NCBI GenBank assembly: GCA_963771735.1
Contig: CAVYUN010000001.1
Location: 682,001-746,000 of the forward strand
From: 66-474 sp963771735
GTDB taxonomy: Bacteria > Pseudomonadota > Gammaproteobacteria > Xanthomonadales > Rhodanobacteraceae
DNA: 64,000 nt
Direction of reading: 5' to 3'
Below the pieces are notes generated by a model. That model had not been told where the DNA came from, ran no database searches, and worked only from the letters and a program-made list of their open reading frames with translations. Position numbers and translations under genes: made by a program. Below, piece by piece: positions 17,844-29,513 of this stretch. Position 1 is the stretch's first letter; each line of letters opens with the position of its first letter.

Positions 17844-18680
17844 TCAATGGCTGCCGGCGTACTTCAGTTCGCCGGCCGTCACCCGCAAATCCAGCCGGTT
17901 CTCGGGTGGAGCCAACGGGCATGTTGCATACGGCGTGAAGGCACAAGGCGGGTTGTAGGCCTTGTTGAAGTCCAGCACGATCTTGCCGTCGCGGGGCATC
18001 TCGGCGTACAGGAACCGCGCGGCGCCGTAGGTTTCCCGGCCGGACGTGGCGTCGGCGAAAATCAGGAACAATTCCTCGTCGCCGGGCATTTCCAGCACCG
18101 GATACAGCTCGAATCGCCGACCGTCGCGCTCGAGCACGGCCTTGCCGGGAGCCGGATAATTCTCGATGGTGCCGATCACGGTGCCGGTCGCCAGCTGGAA
18201 AGCCGGATCCAGCGATTGCCAGTCGGCGACGATCCGCCAAGCCGGATCCACCGGGAAGCGCTCGATGCCGGCAAACTGCGTGCGCGTTCCGGCTTCGCTG
18301 TCGCGCACGCGCAGGCCCTTGCGGCCGTCGCGATCGACCACGATGAAATTGACGCTTCCGAATACAACGGCGGTGGGCGCAGCATGGCTGTCGTCGAGCA
18401 GGATCGCACTCGTCACGGCCTCGCCATCGATGGTTGCATGCGTGCCCCGATCGAGCACGATCGACAGGGTTCCATCTTGCGCCCATTCGATCGTGCCCAG
18501 GTGTGCCGGCGCCTTGGCCAGCACGATGTCGTTGTCCGCGGCACTGCCGATGCGGTTTGCGCCCGGTTTCAGCCATTCGAGTCCGACCAGGCTCAGCCAG
18601 CCGTTCGGCGCGGTCAGACGTTCGATGCGCGCGGCATGCCAGCGTTCGACGCCCCGTTCGTAATCCGCATCGACATCCAT
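17844..18680 (-). CDS. DUF1684 domain protein
   Basis: 278 residues with the DUF1684 pattern: LTAPNGWLSLVGLEWL near the N terminus, a central beta-rich part, and the C-terminal signature DFNKAYNPPCAFTPYATCPL followed by PPENRL. No signal peptide is seen. The biochemical role is unknown; the fold is predicted from family knowledge only. The ATG at 18680 lies eight bases after the mutL stop, so it is probably in the ppnN-mutL transcript. Confidence 0.82.
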   Translation of the reverse strand: MDVDADYERGVERWHAARIERLTAPNGWLSLVGLEWLKPGANRIGSAADNDIVLAKAPAHLGTIEWAQDGTLSIVLDRGTHATIDGEAVTSAILLDDSHAAPTAVVFGSVNFIVVDRDGRKGLRVRDSEAGTRTQFAGIERFPVDPAWRIVADWQSLDPAFQLATGTVIGTIENYPAPGKAVLERDGRRFELYPVLEMPGDEELFLIFADATSGRETYGAARFLYAEMPRDGKIVLDFNKAYNPPCAFTPYATCPLAPPENRLDLRVTAGELKYAGSH

Positions 18681-18688
18681 CGTCACTT

Positions 18689-20468
18689 CTACCTTCCGCG
18701 CAGAAAAAGCTTGTCCAGCTCCGGAATCGAGAGTTGCGTCCAGGTCGGCCGTCCATGGTTGCACTGGCCGGAACGCTCGGTCGCCTCCATCTCGCGCAGC
18801 AATGCATTCATTTCCGGGATCGTCAGGCGCCGGTGCGCGCGCACCGAACCATGGCAGGCCATCGTCGACAGCAACTCGTTCTGCAATTCCTCCAGCCGTC
18901 GTGAACTGCCGTGCTCGGCCAGCTCTCCCAGCACGTCACGCGCGAGCCGTGCGACGTCGGCGCCTTCCAGCAACGCCGGAATCCGGCGCGCCGTGACCTG
19001 ACGCGGGCCGCTGCGGTTCAACTCGAATCCGCAAGTCACCAACATCCCGGAGTACTCCTCGGCGGCCGCGGCCTCGCGTTCACTGACGGCGATCGCTTCG
19101 GGCACCAGCAGGTGCTGCGCACGCACGTGATTGGCGTCGCGGGCCGCTTTCAGTTTCTCGTAGGTGACGCGCTCGTGCGCGGCGTGCATGTCCACCAGGA
19201 CCAGACCATGGGCATTCTCGGCGAGGATGTAGATGCCGGCGAGCTGCGCCAGCGCATAACCCAGCGGAGGCGCTTCGCCCGGACTCGTTTCCGGCAGGTG
19301 CGCGGGCTCCGACGCCGCAAAAGCATGTGTGCCCAGCAACGCGGCGTAGGCATCCGTCGACGCTTCGCGCACGCCTAGGCCGAACTGCCGGGGTGGCGCA
19401 GCGGGATAGGCGCTGGTCGAACCCGCCGCCGCGGGCGCAGGAATCGATACCGCTGCCGCACCCTGCTCGCCGGCGCGTGCATGCGCGACAGCGTCGTGCA
19501 GCGCATGAAAAACGAAATCGTGCACCAGCCGTGCGTCGCGGAAGCGAACCTCGCGCTTGGCCGGGTGCACGTTCACGTCCACTGCTGCCGGGTCCAGTTC
19601 GAGAAACAGCACGAACGCCGGATGCCGGCCGTGGTACAGCACGTCCTCGTAGGCCTGGCGCACGGCATGCGCGACGCTGCGATCACGCACCAGCCTGCCG
19701 TTGACATGGAAATATTGCTGGTCGGCCTGCGCGCGCGAGGCGGTCGGCAAACCGATCCATCCGGCCAGCCTCAGACCCGCCGCGGCATGTTCGACACGCA
19801 GGCAATTCTGCGCGAACGTCTCGCCCAGCAATTCCCCCGCTCGTTGCAGTTGCGCTACTTCGTCGGCCGCCGGTTTCAGCATGCGTACCGGCTTGCCGTT
19901 GTGGACCAGGCGGAATTCGACCTCCGGGCGCGCCAGCGCGAGCCCGCGTACCAGCTCGTCGATGTGTCCGAACTCGGTGCGTTCGGCGCGCAGGAACTTG
20001 CGGCGTGCCGGCACGGCATGGAACAGGTCGCGCACTTCGATGCTGGTGCCGACGGGGTGCGCGGCGGGCTGCGGCGCATGCCCGTCTTGTGCGTCCACGA
20101 CGCGCGCCATGCACGTCCTGCGCACGCCGCGAAGTGATGGTCATTCGCGCTACCGACGCGATCGATGCCAGCGCCTCGCCACGGAAACCCATGCTGGCCA
20201 CATGGGTCAGGTCGTCGAACGTGGTGATCTTGCTGGTCGCGTGGGACGCCAAGGCCAGCGGCAGCTCGTCCGGCGCGATGCCGGCCCCGTCGTCGCGCAC
20301 CCGGATCAGCCGCATGCCGCCCTGTTCGACTTCGATGTCGATGCGGCGCGCACCGGCGTCGAGACTGTTCTCGGCCAACTCCTTGACCACCGACGCCGGA
20401 CGCTCGATCACCTCGCCCGCGGCAATCTGGTTGACGAGCTCCGGCGAAAGTGGACGGATGGATGGCAT
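18689..20468 (-). pseudogene. mutL: DNA mismatch repair protein MutL, frameshifted
   Basis: The N-terminal ATPase frame runs from ATG 20468 (MPSIRPLSPELVNQIAAGEV, DDGAGI, GFRGEALASIASV) to about 20105; the rest, beginning VVDAQDGHAPQPAAHPVGTS, lies in another frame to 18689 and includes the C-terminal domain with VLVDMHAAHERVTYEKL and MACHGSVRAHRRL. The break falls at a CG dinucleotide run (20101-20107). The span is one base over a multiple of three, so one extra base or two missing bases would restore a protein of about 593 residues, the normal length. It lies 11 bases after ppnN. As written it gives no complete MutL; sequence error is the alternative. Confidence 0.85.
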
Positions 20469-20479
20469 CGACATCGACC

Positions 20480-21892
20480 CTACTTGTGGCCGCCTTCGCC
20501 CGAAACAATCCGGTAGCACGGCACGTACTTGCTGCCCGGCAGCTTCATGCGGTGCTGGGCGACGAAACTGCGCAACAGCGTGTCGAGCGCATGCATGTAT
20601 TCCGGGTCGCCGTGGATTTCGTACGGACCGTTTTTTTCCACCAGCCCCATGCCCTCTTCCTTGACGTTGCCGGCGACGATGCCCGAGAACGCGCGACGCA
20701 TGTCGGCAGCCAGTTCGTGCGGCGGCCGACCGCGTCGCAGGTCCAATGCCGCCATGGCCGCATGGGTGGCCCGGAATGGCTGCTGGAAGCGCAGGTCGAC
20801 GTTGATTTCCCAGTTGAAGAAGAAAGCGTCGTGTTCCTCGATACGGTGATCGCGTACCGTCTCGATGCCCTGCTGGATCGCGCGGGCAACCTCGACCGGA
20901 TCGTCGATGATGATGCGGTAACGCTGCACGGCAGCCTCGCCGAGTACCAGCCTGAGGAACGTGTCGATCTGCTCGAAATACGGCGCCGCGGTTGCCGGGC
21001 CCGTGAACACCAGCGGGAACGGCACGCCCGCATTGACCGGATTCAACAGGATGCCGAGCAGGTACAGGATTTCCTCGCAGGTGCCGACGCCGCCGGGGAA
21101 CACGATGAAGCCATGGCCGATCCGCACGAAGGCTTCAAGCCGTTTTTCGATGTCGGGCAGGATCACCAGGCTGTTGACGATGGGGTTGGGCGACTCGGCC
21201 GCGATGATGCTTGGCTCGGTCAGGCCGATGTAGCGGTTGTCGTAATGTCGCTGCTTGGCGTGCGCGATGGTCGCGCCCTTCATCGGGCCCTTCATCGCGC
21301 CAGGGCCGCAGCCGGTGCAGATGTCCATGCCGCGCAGGCCCAGCTGGTAACCCACCTCCTTGGTGTAGTCGTATTCCTCGCGCGAGATCGAGTGACCGCC
21401 CCAGCACACCGCGAGATTGGGATCGAAGCGCGCATGCAACACCCGCGCATTGCGCAGGATGTCGAACACCGCGTGGGTGATGCCGCTGGAATCCTCGAGG
21501 TTGAATTCCCCCGACTCCAGCTTGACGGATTCATACACGATGTCGCGCACCACCGCGAACAGCAATTCGTTGGCGCCGCGGATGATCTTGCCGTCCACGA
21601 ATGCCTGCGCCGGTGCATTCTTGAGGTCGAGCATCACGCCGCGGTCCTGTTGTAGCACCTGGATGTCGAAATCCGGGTACTGCTCGTACATCGCGCGGGC
21701 GCTGTCCTGCATCGCACCGGAAGTCAGCACCGCCAGCGCGCACGAACGCAACAGCGTGTGCAGGCCCTTGCCGGTGGCGTCATGCAGGCGGGCGATCTCG
21801 TCGCGTGACAGCACGTCCAGCACGCCCGCCGGTGCGACACGGGCGTTGACCGTGGCCGGTCGCGCATCGGATCGGTGACTGACATCATTCAT
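20480..21892 (-). CDS. ppnN: Nucleotide 5'-monophosphate nucleosidase (LOG family, PpnN/YgdH)
   Basis: 470 residues. Cleaves the N-glycosidic bond of purine and pyrimidine nucleoside monophosphates; in E. coli it is a (p)ppGpp target. The LOG-family motif is clear as FPGGVGTCEEILYLLG, preceded by TGCGPGAMKGPMKGA. Its extended N- and C-terminal parts match PpnN rather than the short cytokinin-type LOG proteins. The start ATG 21892 gives the family length; upstream reading is not conserved. It is followed closely by mutL. Confidence 0.92.
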   Translation of the reverse strand: MNDVSHRSDARPATVNARVAPAGVLDVLSRDEIARLHDATGKGLHTLLRSCALAVLTSGAMQDSARAMYEQYPDFDIQVLQQDRGVMLDLKNAPAQAFVDGKIIRGANELLFAVVRDIVYESVKLESGEFNLEDSSGITHAVFDILRNARVLHARFDPNLAVCWGGHSISREEYDYTKEVGYQLGLRGMDICTGCGPGAMKGPMKGATIAHAKQRHYDNRYIGLTEPSIIAAESPNPIVNSLVILPDIEKRLEAFVRIGHGFIVFPGGVGTCEEILYLLGILLNPVNAGVPFPLVFTGPATAAPYFEQIDTFLRLVLGEAAVQRYRIIIDDPVEVARAIQQGIETVRDHRIEEHDAFFFNWEINVDLRFQQPFRATHAAMAALDLRRGRPPHELAADMRRAFSGIVAGNVKEEGMGLVEKNGPYEIHGDPEYMHALDTLLRSFVAQHRMKLPGSKYVPCYRIVSGEGGHK

Positions 21893-22057
21893 AAGGCAGC
21901 CTCTTCGCCGCAACTTTCGTGGGATTCGCGTATACAGTATCCGGCCGCGGATGGCGGCCCCGACGGCCGATCGGTCTGCCGCGCATCGAAAGCCGCCTGA
22001 GATAACAGATGGTTTCGCATTGCGACGATCATCGACGATCGCATCCATTCGGCCACA

Positions 22058-22663
22058 TCAATTCGCGTGCAAATAGGTTTCGAGCCCGCCCAGGAACAAT
22101 TGCACCGACAGGGCGATCAGCAGCATGCCCATCACGCGCTCCAGGGCAGTCAACACGCTTTCGCCGAGAAACTTGAACAGCCAGGTCGAGCTCAGCAGGA
22201 TAGCCGCCGTCGCAAGCCATGCAACCAGCAACGCGACGCCCCACTCCACTTCGCGGCCCGGCTGGGTACTGGTCAGGAGCAGCAGCGCAGCCATCGCCGA
22301 TGGCCCCGCGACACCCGGAATCGCCAGCGGCACGATGAACGGCTCACCCTCGCCAGTCGGCCCGAAGATGCCGCCATCCCTGGGCGGAAACACCATCTTG
22401 ATCGCGATCAGGAACAGCACGATGCCGCCGCCGATGCTGATCGCTTCCTGGCGCAGTTGCATGATCGAGAGCAATTCGCGCCCACCCAGCAGGAATGCAA
22501 CCAGCACGCCCAGCGCGATCAGCAGCTCGCGCACCATCACCCAGCGCCGGCGCCGGGGCGGCACTTCCTTCAGGATCGACAGGAAGAACGGCACGTTGCC
22601 GACCGGGTCAAGCACCAGAAACAGCATCACACCCGCCGACAACACGGTCATCTGCGTGTGCAT
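22058..22663 (-). CDS. MarC family integral membrane protein (YhgN-like)
   Basis: 201 residues with six hydrophobic segments and the family features VLDPVGNVPFFLSIL near the N terminus and FIVPLAIPGVAGPSAMAALL in the middle. The function is unknown; the older link to antibiotic resistance was not upheld for MarC itself. Starts three bases past the SDR stop, so the grxD-SDR-marC group is one operon. Confidence 0.88.
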   Translation of the reverse strand: MHTQMTVLSAGVMLFLVLDPVGNVPFFLSILKEVPPRRRRWVMVRELLIALGVLVAFLLGGRELLSIMQLRQEAISIGGGIVLFLIAIKMVFPPRDGGIFGPTGEGEPFIVPLAIPGVAGPSAMAALLLLTSTQPGREVEWGVALLVAWLATAAILLSSTWLFKFLGESVLTALERVMGMLLIALSVQLFLGGLETYLHAN

Positions 22664-22666
22664 GGC

Positions 22667-23452
22667 TTACCCCTTGCTGCTTGCGGATTCGCGAAGGTCG
22701 AGCAATTGTCCGCGCACGGCGCGCGCATCGGGCGACAGCAGGTACAAGACGGCCTGTGCCGCCGCTTCGGGTGTCGCGATGCTCATGGGATCCTCGCCGG
22801 CCCACACGGTGCGCCGCAGGGCGGTGCGCATGGGCGCCGGCAGCAGCGTGTGCACGCGCAGGCCGGTCTCATCGGTTTCCTCGTGCAGTATCGAGGCAAG
22901 ACCCTCGAGGCCAGCCTTGGCGACACCGTAGGCACCCCAGTGTGCGCGGCCCATGCGATCGGGGTCATCCAGCACGAACACCACCGCGCTGTCCTCGCGC
23001 GCCAGCAACAGCGGCATGCACGCTTGCGTCAACAGGAAGGGCGCGGACAGGTCGACGTGCAGCGTCGTGATCCATTCCTCGGGCGACAGCATTGCCAGCG
23101 GTGTCAGCCCTTCGCATTTCACCGCTGCATGGACGATGCCGTCGAGACGGCCCAACTGGCGCTCGACCGATTCGGCGAAATTCTGATACTCCAACGGTGA
23201 GGCGCCCTGCAGGTCCATCGGCTGCAACACCGGTTGCGGTGCATCCGGCAGCGCGGCGATTTCGTCGTAGACGGGTTCCAACGCACGCGCCTTGCGGTCG
23301 GCCAACAATACGGTGGCGCCTGCTTTCGCGCAGGCCAGCGCCGAAGCACGGCCCAAGCCACCGGCGGCGCCGGTGATCAGCACCACGCGCTCTGCCAGCG
23401 CATCCGCGGCGGGCATCCAGTCCGCCGGCAGATGCGCGACCGGAAGACTCAT
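22667..23452 (-). CDS. Short-chain dehydrogenase/reductase (YciK-like)
   Basis: 261 residues. A classical SDR: cofactor motif TGAAGGLGRA near residue 27, HAAVKCEG in place of NNAG, and the catalytic YGVAK (Tyr and Lys). The YciK-type features are the short N-terminal extension with PADALAERVVLITG and a conserved C terminus. The substrate is unknown. The start overlaps the grxD stop by four bases (ATGA), implying coupled translation. Confidence 0.87.
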   Translation of the reverse strand: MSLPVAHLPADWMPAADALAERVVLITGAAGGLGRASALACAKAGATVLLADRKARALEPVYDEIAALPDAPQPVLQPMDLQGASPLEYQNFAESVERQLGRLDGIVHAAVKCEGLTPLAMLSPEEWITTLHVDLSAPFLLTQACMPLLLAREDSAVVFVLDDPDRMGRAHWGAYGVAKAGLEGLASILHEETDETGLRVHTLLPAPMRTALRRTVWAGEDPMSIATPEAAAQAVLYLLSPDARAVRGQLLDLRESASSKG

Positions 23453-23778
23453 TGCACTGCCGTCGGCTTGCCGGCCTCGTCGACCATGCGCTGCAACTCG
23501 CCGGATTCGTACAATTCGAGCGTGATGTCGCAGCCTCCAATCAACTCGCCGTTGATGTACAGCTGCGGGAAGGTCGGCCAATTGGAAAAGCGCGGCAGGT
23601 TGGCACGGATCTCCGGGTCTTCCAGCACGTTGACCGGGAAATACTCGGCGCCGGTGGCGCCCAACGCCTGCGAAGTGCGCATCGAGAACCCGCACATCGG
23701 GAACTCGGGCGTGCCCTTCATGTACAGCACGATGGGATGCTCCGTGAGCGTTTGCTTAATGCGTTCGATTACGTCCAT
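23449..23778 (-). CDS. grxD: Monothiol glutaredoxin (Grx4 type)
   Basis: 109 residues with the CGFS active site (Cys29-Ser32) and the glutathione-binding WPTFPQLYINGELIGGCD block. Such proteins carry [2Fe-2S] clusters and pass them to apo-proteins, and take part in iron regulation. It is divergent from sodB, an iron enzyme, across 115 bases; shared redox or iron control is plausible but no Fur box was identified. Confidence 0.95.
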   Translation of the reverse strand: MDVIERIKQTLTEHPIVLYMKGTPEFPMCGFSMRTSQALGATGAEYFPVNVLEDPEIRANLPRFSNWPTFPQLYINGELIGGCDITLELYESGELQRMVDEAGKPTAVQ

Positions 23779-23893
23779 GGCGTTATGGGTCTAGAATGGG
23801 GATTGGTGTCGTGAGAATGCCGCGTATTGTATCAGGCGCGCACTTCATGCACGCCTCCATTACCCCGTTTCGCAAACTTCCAAGGAGCCCTCC

Positions 23894-24472
23894 ATGGCGA
23901 TTGAACTTCCCCCGCTTCCCTACGAACGCAACGCACTGGCCCCGCACATCTCCGAGGAAACCCTGGACTACCACTACGGCAAGCACCACAAGGCCTACGT
24001 CGACAACCTCAACAAGCAGATCGACGGCACCGATTTCGCCGACATGAACCTCGAGGACATCGTCAAGAAGGCTACCGGCGGCATGTTCAACAACGCCGCG
24101 CAGGCGTGGAACCACACGTTCTACTGGAACTCCCTCTCACCCAAGGGTGGCGGCGATCCGTCCGGCAAGCTGGCCGACGCGCTCGCCAAGGCCTTCGGTG
24201 ACGTGGCCAAGTTCAAGGACGAGTTCGGGAAAGTGGCGACCGGCACCTTCGGCTCGGGCTGGGCTTGGCTGGTGCAACGCGCCGATGGCTCGCTGGGACT
24301 CGTCAGCACTTCCAACGCCGGCACGCCGATCACCGGCAGCGACCGGCCACTGCTGACCTGCGATGTGTGGGAACACGCCTATTACATCGATTACCGCAAC
24401 GCGCGCGCCAAGTACATCGACGCGTACTGGAATCTGGTGAACTGGGACTTCGCGGCCAGCCAGATGGCGTAA
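23894..24472 (+). CDS. sodB: Superoxide dismutase, iron type
   Basis: 192 residues. All four metal ligands are in place: His27, His74, Asp157 and His161. The GGMFNNAAQAWNHTFYW segment and the DVWEHAYYIDYRN signature are those of FeSOD rather than MnSOD. Cytoplasmic, no signal peptide. Preceded by a good AAGGAG site at 23881. A weak promoter-like pair TTGGTG/TATTGT (23803-23830, 16-base spacer) lies in the gap to grxD. Confidence 0.97.
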   Translation: MAIELPPLPYERNALAPHISEETLDYHYGKHHKAYVDNLNKQIDGTDFADMNLEDIVKKATGGMFNNAAQAWNHTFYWNSLSPKGGGDPSGKLADALAKAFGDVAKFKDEFGKVATGTFGSGWAWLVQRADGSLGLVSTSNAGTPITGSDRPLLTCDVWEHAYYIDYRNARAKYIDAYWNLVNWDFAASQMA

Positions 24473-24500
24473 AGGCCAGTTGCCCGCGGTCAAACAGCCT

Positions 24501-24527
24501 GGGGCAGGTTCCTCGCCGAACCGCCCC
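24501..24527. terminator. Hairpin between convergent sodB and glmM
   Basis: GGGGC-A-GGTTC and GAACC-GCCCC pair across CTCGCC to give a ten-pair stem with one bulge. It fills the 55-base gap between the convergent stops and may terminate both, though neither side has a long T run. Confidence 0.45.
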
Positions 24528-25913
24528 TCATTTGCCCGCGACCCTGGTCATGGTTCCCGCGGCTTTGACGGCATCAGCCAGCCGCGCCGCGAGCGCCTCC
24601 ACCTCGTCCGCATCATCGCCCTCGATCGTGACCCGTACCAGCGGCTCGGTCCCGGACGGTCGCAATACCACGCGACCGCGACCACGCAAGGCCTGCTGCA
24701 CTTCTTCCAGAGTGTGTTGCACTGGCCCCGCGACAACCACCTCGCGCGCACCGGTCACGCGAACGTTGCAGGTGATTTGCGGCAGCTTGACGAGTCCGGC
24801 GCGCGCTTCGCACAAATCCGCGTCCGCGCGTGCCAACGCATCCAGCACGGCCAATGCCGAGACGATGCCGTCGCCAGTGCTGGCACGATCCAGGCACAGG
24901 ATGTGGCCGGACGTCTCGCCGCCCAGCATCCCGCCATGTTCCTTCAACTGCTGCAATACATAGCGATCGCCGACATTGGCGCGCAGGAAGCGCACTCCGG
25001 CACCGGTCAGGGCGCGCTCAAGTCCGAAATTGCTCATCAGCGTGCCAACGACGGGCCCGCGCAAGCTTCCCCGGGCGAGCCAATCCCGGGCCAGCACGTA
25101 GAGCAGATCGTCGCCATCGGCGAGTTCGCCGTTGCGGTCGATCATCTGCACACGATCGCCGTCGCCATCGAAGGCAATGCCGAGGTCGGCGTGCTGCTCG
25201 ATCACCGCGCCGCGCAGGGTCGCCGGATGGGTCGAGCCGACCTCCCGGTTGATGTTGAAGCCGTCCGGCTCGCAACCGATGCGCGTGACGCGTGCGCCCA
25301 GCGAGGTGAATACCCTCGGCGCGACCGCGTAGGTCGCACCATGCGCGCAATCCAGCACGATGTGCATGCCCGAGAGATCCGGCGGCGACGCCAGGGTACC
25401 GAGACAGAATCGCGCGTAACGTTCGATCGCATCGTCGATGCGACGGGCCTTGCCCAGACGTTCCGGTGCGACGGTGACGAATGCAGCGTCGATTTCGCGC
25501 TCGATTTCAGCCTCCACCACATCATCGAGCTTCTCGCCGTCCGCGGAGAAGAACTTGATGCCGTTGTCCTCGTAGGGATTGTGCGAGGCGCTGATCACGA
25601 TCCCGGCGCTGGCGCCCAGTTCGCGGGTCAATTGCGCCACGCCCGGTGTCGGCAGCGGCCCAAGCAGGCCGACGTCGGCACCCGCAGCAACCAGTCCGGC
25701 TTCCAGCGCGGATTCGAACATGTAGCCGGACACGCGCGTGTCCTTGCCTATCAACACCAGCGGACGCCGGCCGTCACCCAGCACCACGCCCGCCGCACGA
25801 CCCAGTTTCAACATGAACTCGGCAGTGATCGGCCATTCACCGACCCGACCACGCACGCCATCGGTGCCGAAGTATTTACGGGGATCGGAGTTCGGAGCTG
25901 GTGATTCGGGCAT
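24528..25913 (-). CDS. glmM: Phosphoglucosamine mutase
   Basis: Converts glucosamine-6-phosphate to glucosamine-1-phosphate for peptidoglycan and LPS precursors. 461 residues; FGTDGVRG at the N terminus, phosphoserine loop ISASHNPYEDNG (Ser110), metal-binding DGDGDR and the C-terminal LRPSGTEPLVRVTIEG phosphate loop. Start at ATG 25913. It follows folP after 150 bases, the usual ftsH-folP-glmM order, here with a VOC gene inserted. Confidence 0.96.
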   Translation of the reverse strand: MPESPAPNSDPRKYFGTDGVRGRVGEWPITAEFMLKLGRAAGVVLGDGRRPLVLIGKDTRVSGYMFESALEAGLVAAGADVGLLGPLPTPGVAQLTRELGASAGIVISASHNPYEDNGIKFFSADGEKLDDVVEAEIEREIDAAFVTVAPERLGKARRIDDAIERYARFCLGTLASPPDLSGMHIVLDCAHGATYAVAPRVFTSLGARVTRIGCEPDGFNINREVGSTHPATLRGAVIEQHADLGIAFDGDGDRVQMIDRNGELADGDDLLYVLARDWLARGSLRGPVVGTLMSNFGLERALTGAGVRFLRANVGDRYVLQQLKEHGGMLGGETSGHILCLDRASTGDGIVSALAVLDALARADADLCEARAGLVKLPQITCNVRVTGAREVVVAGPVQHTLEEVQQALRGRGRVVLRPSGTEPLVRVTIEGDDADEVEALAARLADAVKAAGTMTRVAGK

Positions 25914-26030
25914 GGGAAGCACCGCGGACGATGGATGACGAATGGAGCAGGGGTCGAAATCAGGCCTTCGCCCCGGCGCAGGCCACGGCGCCGGTCCAGC
26001 AAGAGCAGCCATGTTTTTGCCGACGTTGGA

Positions 26031-26048
26031 TTCCAGCCTGCACTGGAA
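26031..26048. repeat. Small REP-like palindrome between folP and glmM
   Basis: TTCCAG-CCTGCA-CTGGAA, followed by TGA. A similar unit (TTCCAT-CCGCA-ATGGAA) occurs at 53906-53922, also intergenic. The form resembles the extragenic palindromes common in Xanthomonadales. Only these few copies are in the window. Confidence 0.4.
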
Positions 26049-26063
26049 TGAAACCGGATTCTA

Positions 26064-26966
26064 TCAATCATCTCCGAACCGTTGCGAACCGAACGGTTTC
26101 GATTCGGTTTTCGCTGGCACATCGCCCTGATGCACGGCCTGCCAGACCGCCAACGCATCGCGGGTAGCCGCCACGTCGTGCACGCGCACCACCCCGGCTC
26201 CGCGCTGCACCGCGATCATGGCGGCGACCGCTGATCCCGTTGCACGCTCCGCGCCACCCTCGCGGCCGGTGATCGTGCCGATCATCGATTTGCGGGACAA
26301 TCCCGCGAACACACCCGCGGCCAGATCGCGAAAGCGGTCCAGCGCACGCAACAGCGCGAGATTGTGTTCGAGCGTCTTGCCGAACCCGAAACCAGGGTCG
26401 ACCAGCACGTGTCGCTTGTCGATTCCGGCCATCTCGCAGGCGAATACCCGCTCGGCAAGGAAACGATGTACTTCGCCCACCACGTCGTCGTATTGCGGAT
26501 CGTCCTGCATCGTGCGCGGCTCGCCCTGCATGTGCATCAGGCACACCGGCACCTTCAGCTCCGCCGCGGCGTCCAGCGCACCTTCGCGGCGCAACGCGCA
26601 AACATCGTTGATCATCCCCGCCCCGGCAACGACCGCCGCACGCATCACTTCCGGCTTGGACGTATCAATGGAGATCGGAACCCCGACGCGCTTCGCAAGC
26701 GCTTCGATCACCGTCACCACCCGCTCGATTTCGGCATCCACGTCGACCGGCTGCGCACCCGGCCGCGTCGATTCCGCGCCGACATCCAGCAGGTCCGCGC
26801 CCTGCTCCACCATGTCAATGCCGCGCGTGATCGCCGCCTCGACATCGCCGCGCAGGCCGTCGCCGGAAAACGAATCATCGGTGAGATTGAGGATGCCGCA
26901 GACGCGCGGGCGGTCGAGCTTCAACGCACGACCGTTGCAATCGAGGACAGGAACCGTGTCGAACAT
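26064..26966 (-). CDS. folP: Dihydropteroate synthase
   Basis: Joins 4-aminobenzoate to the pterin pyrophosphate in folate synthesis; target of sulfonamides. 300 residues, slightly long. Signatures: GILNLTDDSFSGDG (the common form is NVTPDSFSDGG, so this belongs to the variant group with T-D-D), DVGAESTRPGA, DPGFGFGK and the C-terminal RVHDV. Second-to-last gene of the rlmE-ftsH-VOC-folP-glmM run. Confidence 0.95.
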   Translation of the reverse strand: MFDTVPVLDCNGRALKLDRPRVCGILNLTDDSFSGDGLRGDVEAAITRGIDMVEQGADLLDVGAESTRPGAQPVDVDAEIERVVTVIEALAKRVGVPISIDTSKPEVMRAAVVAGAGMINDVCALRREGALDAAAELKVPVCLMHMQGEPRTMQDDPQYDDVVGEVHRFLAERVFACEMAGIDKRHVLVDPGFGFGKTLEHNLALLRALDRFRDLAAGVFAGLSRKSMIGTITGREGGAERATGSAVAAMIAVQRGAGVVRVHDVAATRDALAVWQAVHQGDVPAKTESKPFGSQRFGDD

Positions 26967-27026
26967 CCGCGCAGTCTAGGTCACACTTTCGGCAAACGCA
27001 CGCATCCGGAACAGCCTGGTCAGGCG

Positions 27027-27434
27027 TTACCCCGGGAATCCATCAACGGCACGATAGGTTCCGAACGTCCACACGTTGCCTTCGAAGTCCTGCATGGTGA
27101 AGGCATACGCATTTGCGCCGGAACCGAAAACCGTGGACGCCGGCCCCTGCAGGGTTTCGGCATTCGCCTCGCGGACGCGATGGCAGACTCCATCCACGTC
27201 GTCAGTCGCGATGTAGGCGGCACTGCTTCCGGCGCCGATTCCGCCATGGACCCCCTCGACATGGCGGGTCGATCCGAACACGATTCTGCCGCCGTCTGGC
27301 CAGGACATCTCGGCATGGACGACGTCGCCTTCGCCATCCAATGCCACGACGGCCTCTTGGAAACCCAGTACCTCCCGCAGGAACCGCTTGGCTGCCCGGG
27401 TGTCGTCGTAGTGGAGGATCGGCCACACGCTCAT
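27027..27434 (-). CDS. VOC (glyoxalase/bleomycin-resistance fold) family protein
   Basis: 135 residues with the paired beta-alpha-beta-beta-beta pattern: ILHYDDTRAAKRFLREVLGF at the start and DFEGNVWTFGTY at the end. The SVWPILHYDD opening is like PhnB-type or uncharacterised VOC proteins; the substrate is unknown. It interrupts the usual ftsH-folP adjacency, which suggests a later insertion. Confidence 0.8.
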   Translation of the reverse strand: MSVWPILHYDDTRAAKRFLREVLGFQEAVVALDGEGDVVHAEMSWPDGGRIVFGSTRHVEGVHGGIGAGSSAAYIATDDVDGVCHRVREANAETLQGPASTVFGSGANAYAFTMQDFEGNVWTFGTYRAVDGFPG

Positions 27435-27481
27435 GGAGCAGCAGGGCTGGCGTGGGGGTCACCCCTCGCACCCGCACACTC

Positions 27482-29434
<1,953 letters not shown>

Positions 29435-29513
29435 GCGCGCGCACCTTGGCCACGCGTACCCGCGCTCGTGGGTGCCGCGTGAATCCTGTCCAGTGGATGG
29501 GTTTTAAATCCTG

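Noticed and set aside
20095..20125. Programmed ribosomal frameshift in mutL
   Set aside because: No slippery heptamer or downstream pseudoknot is evident, and MutL is not known to use frameshifting; an indel or error is simpler.
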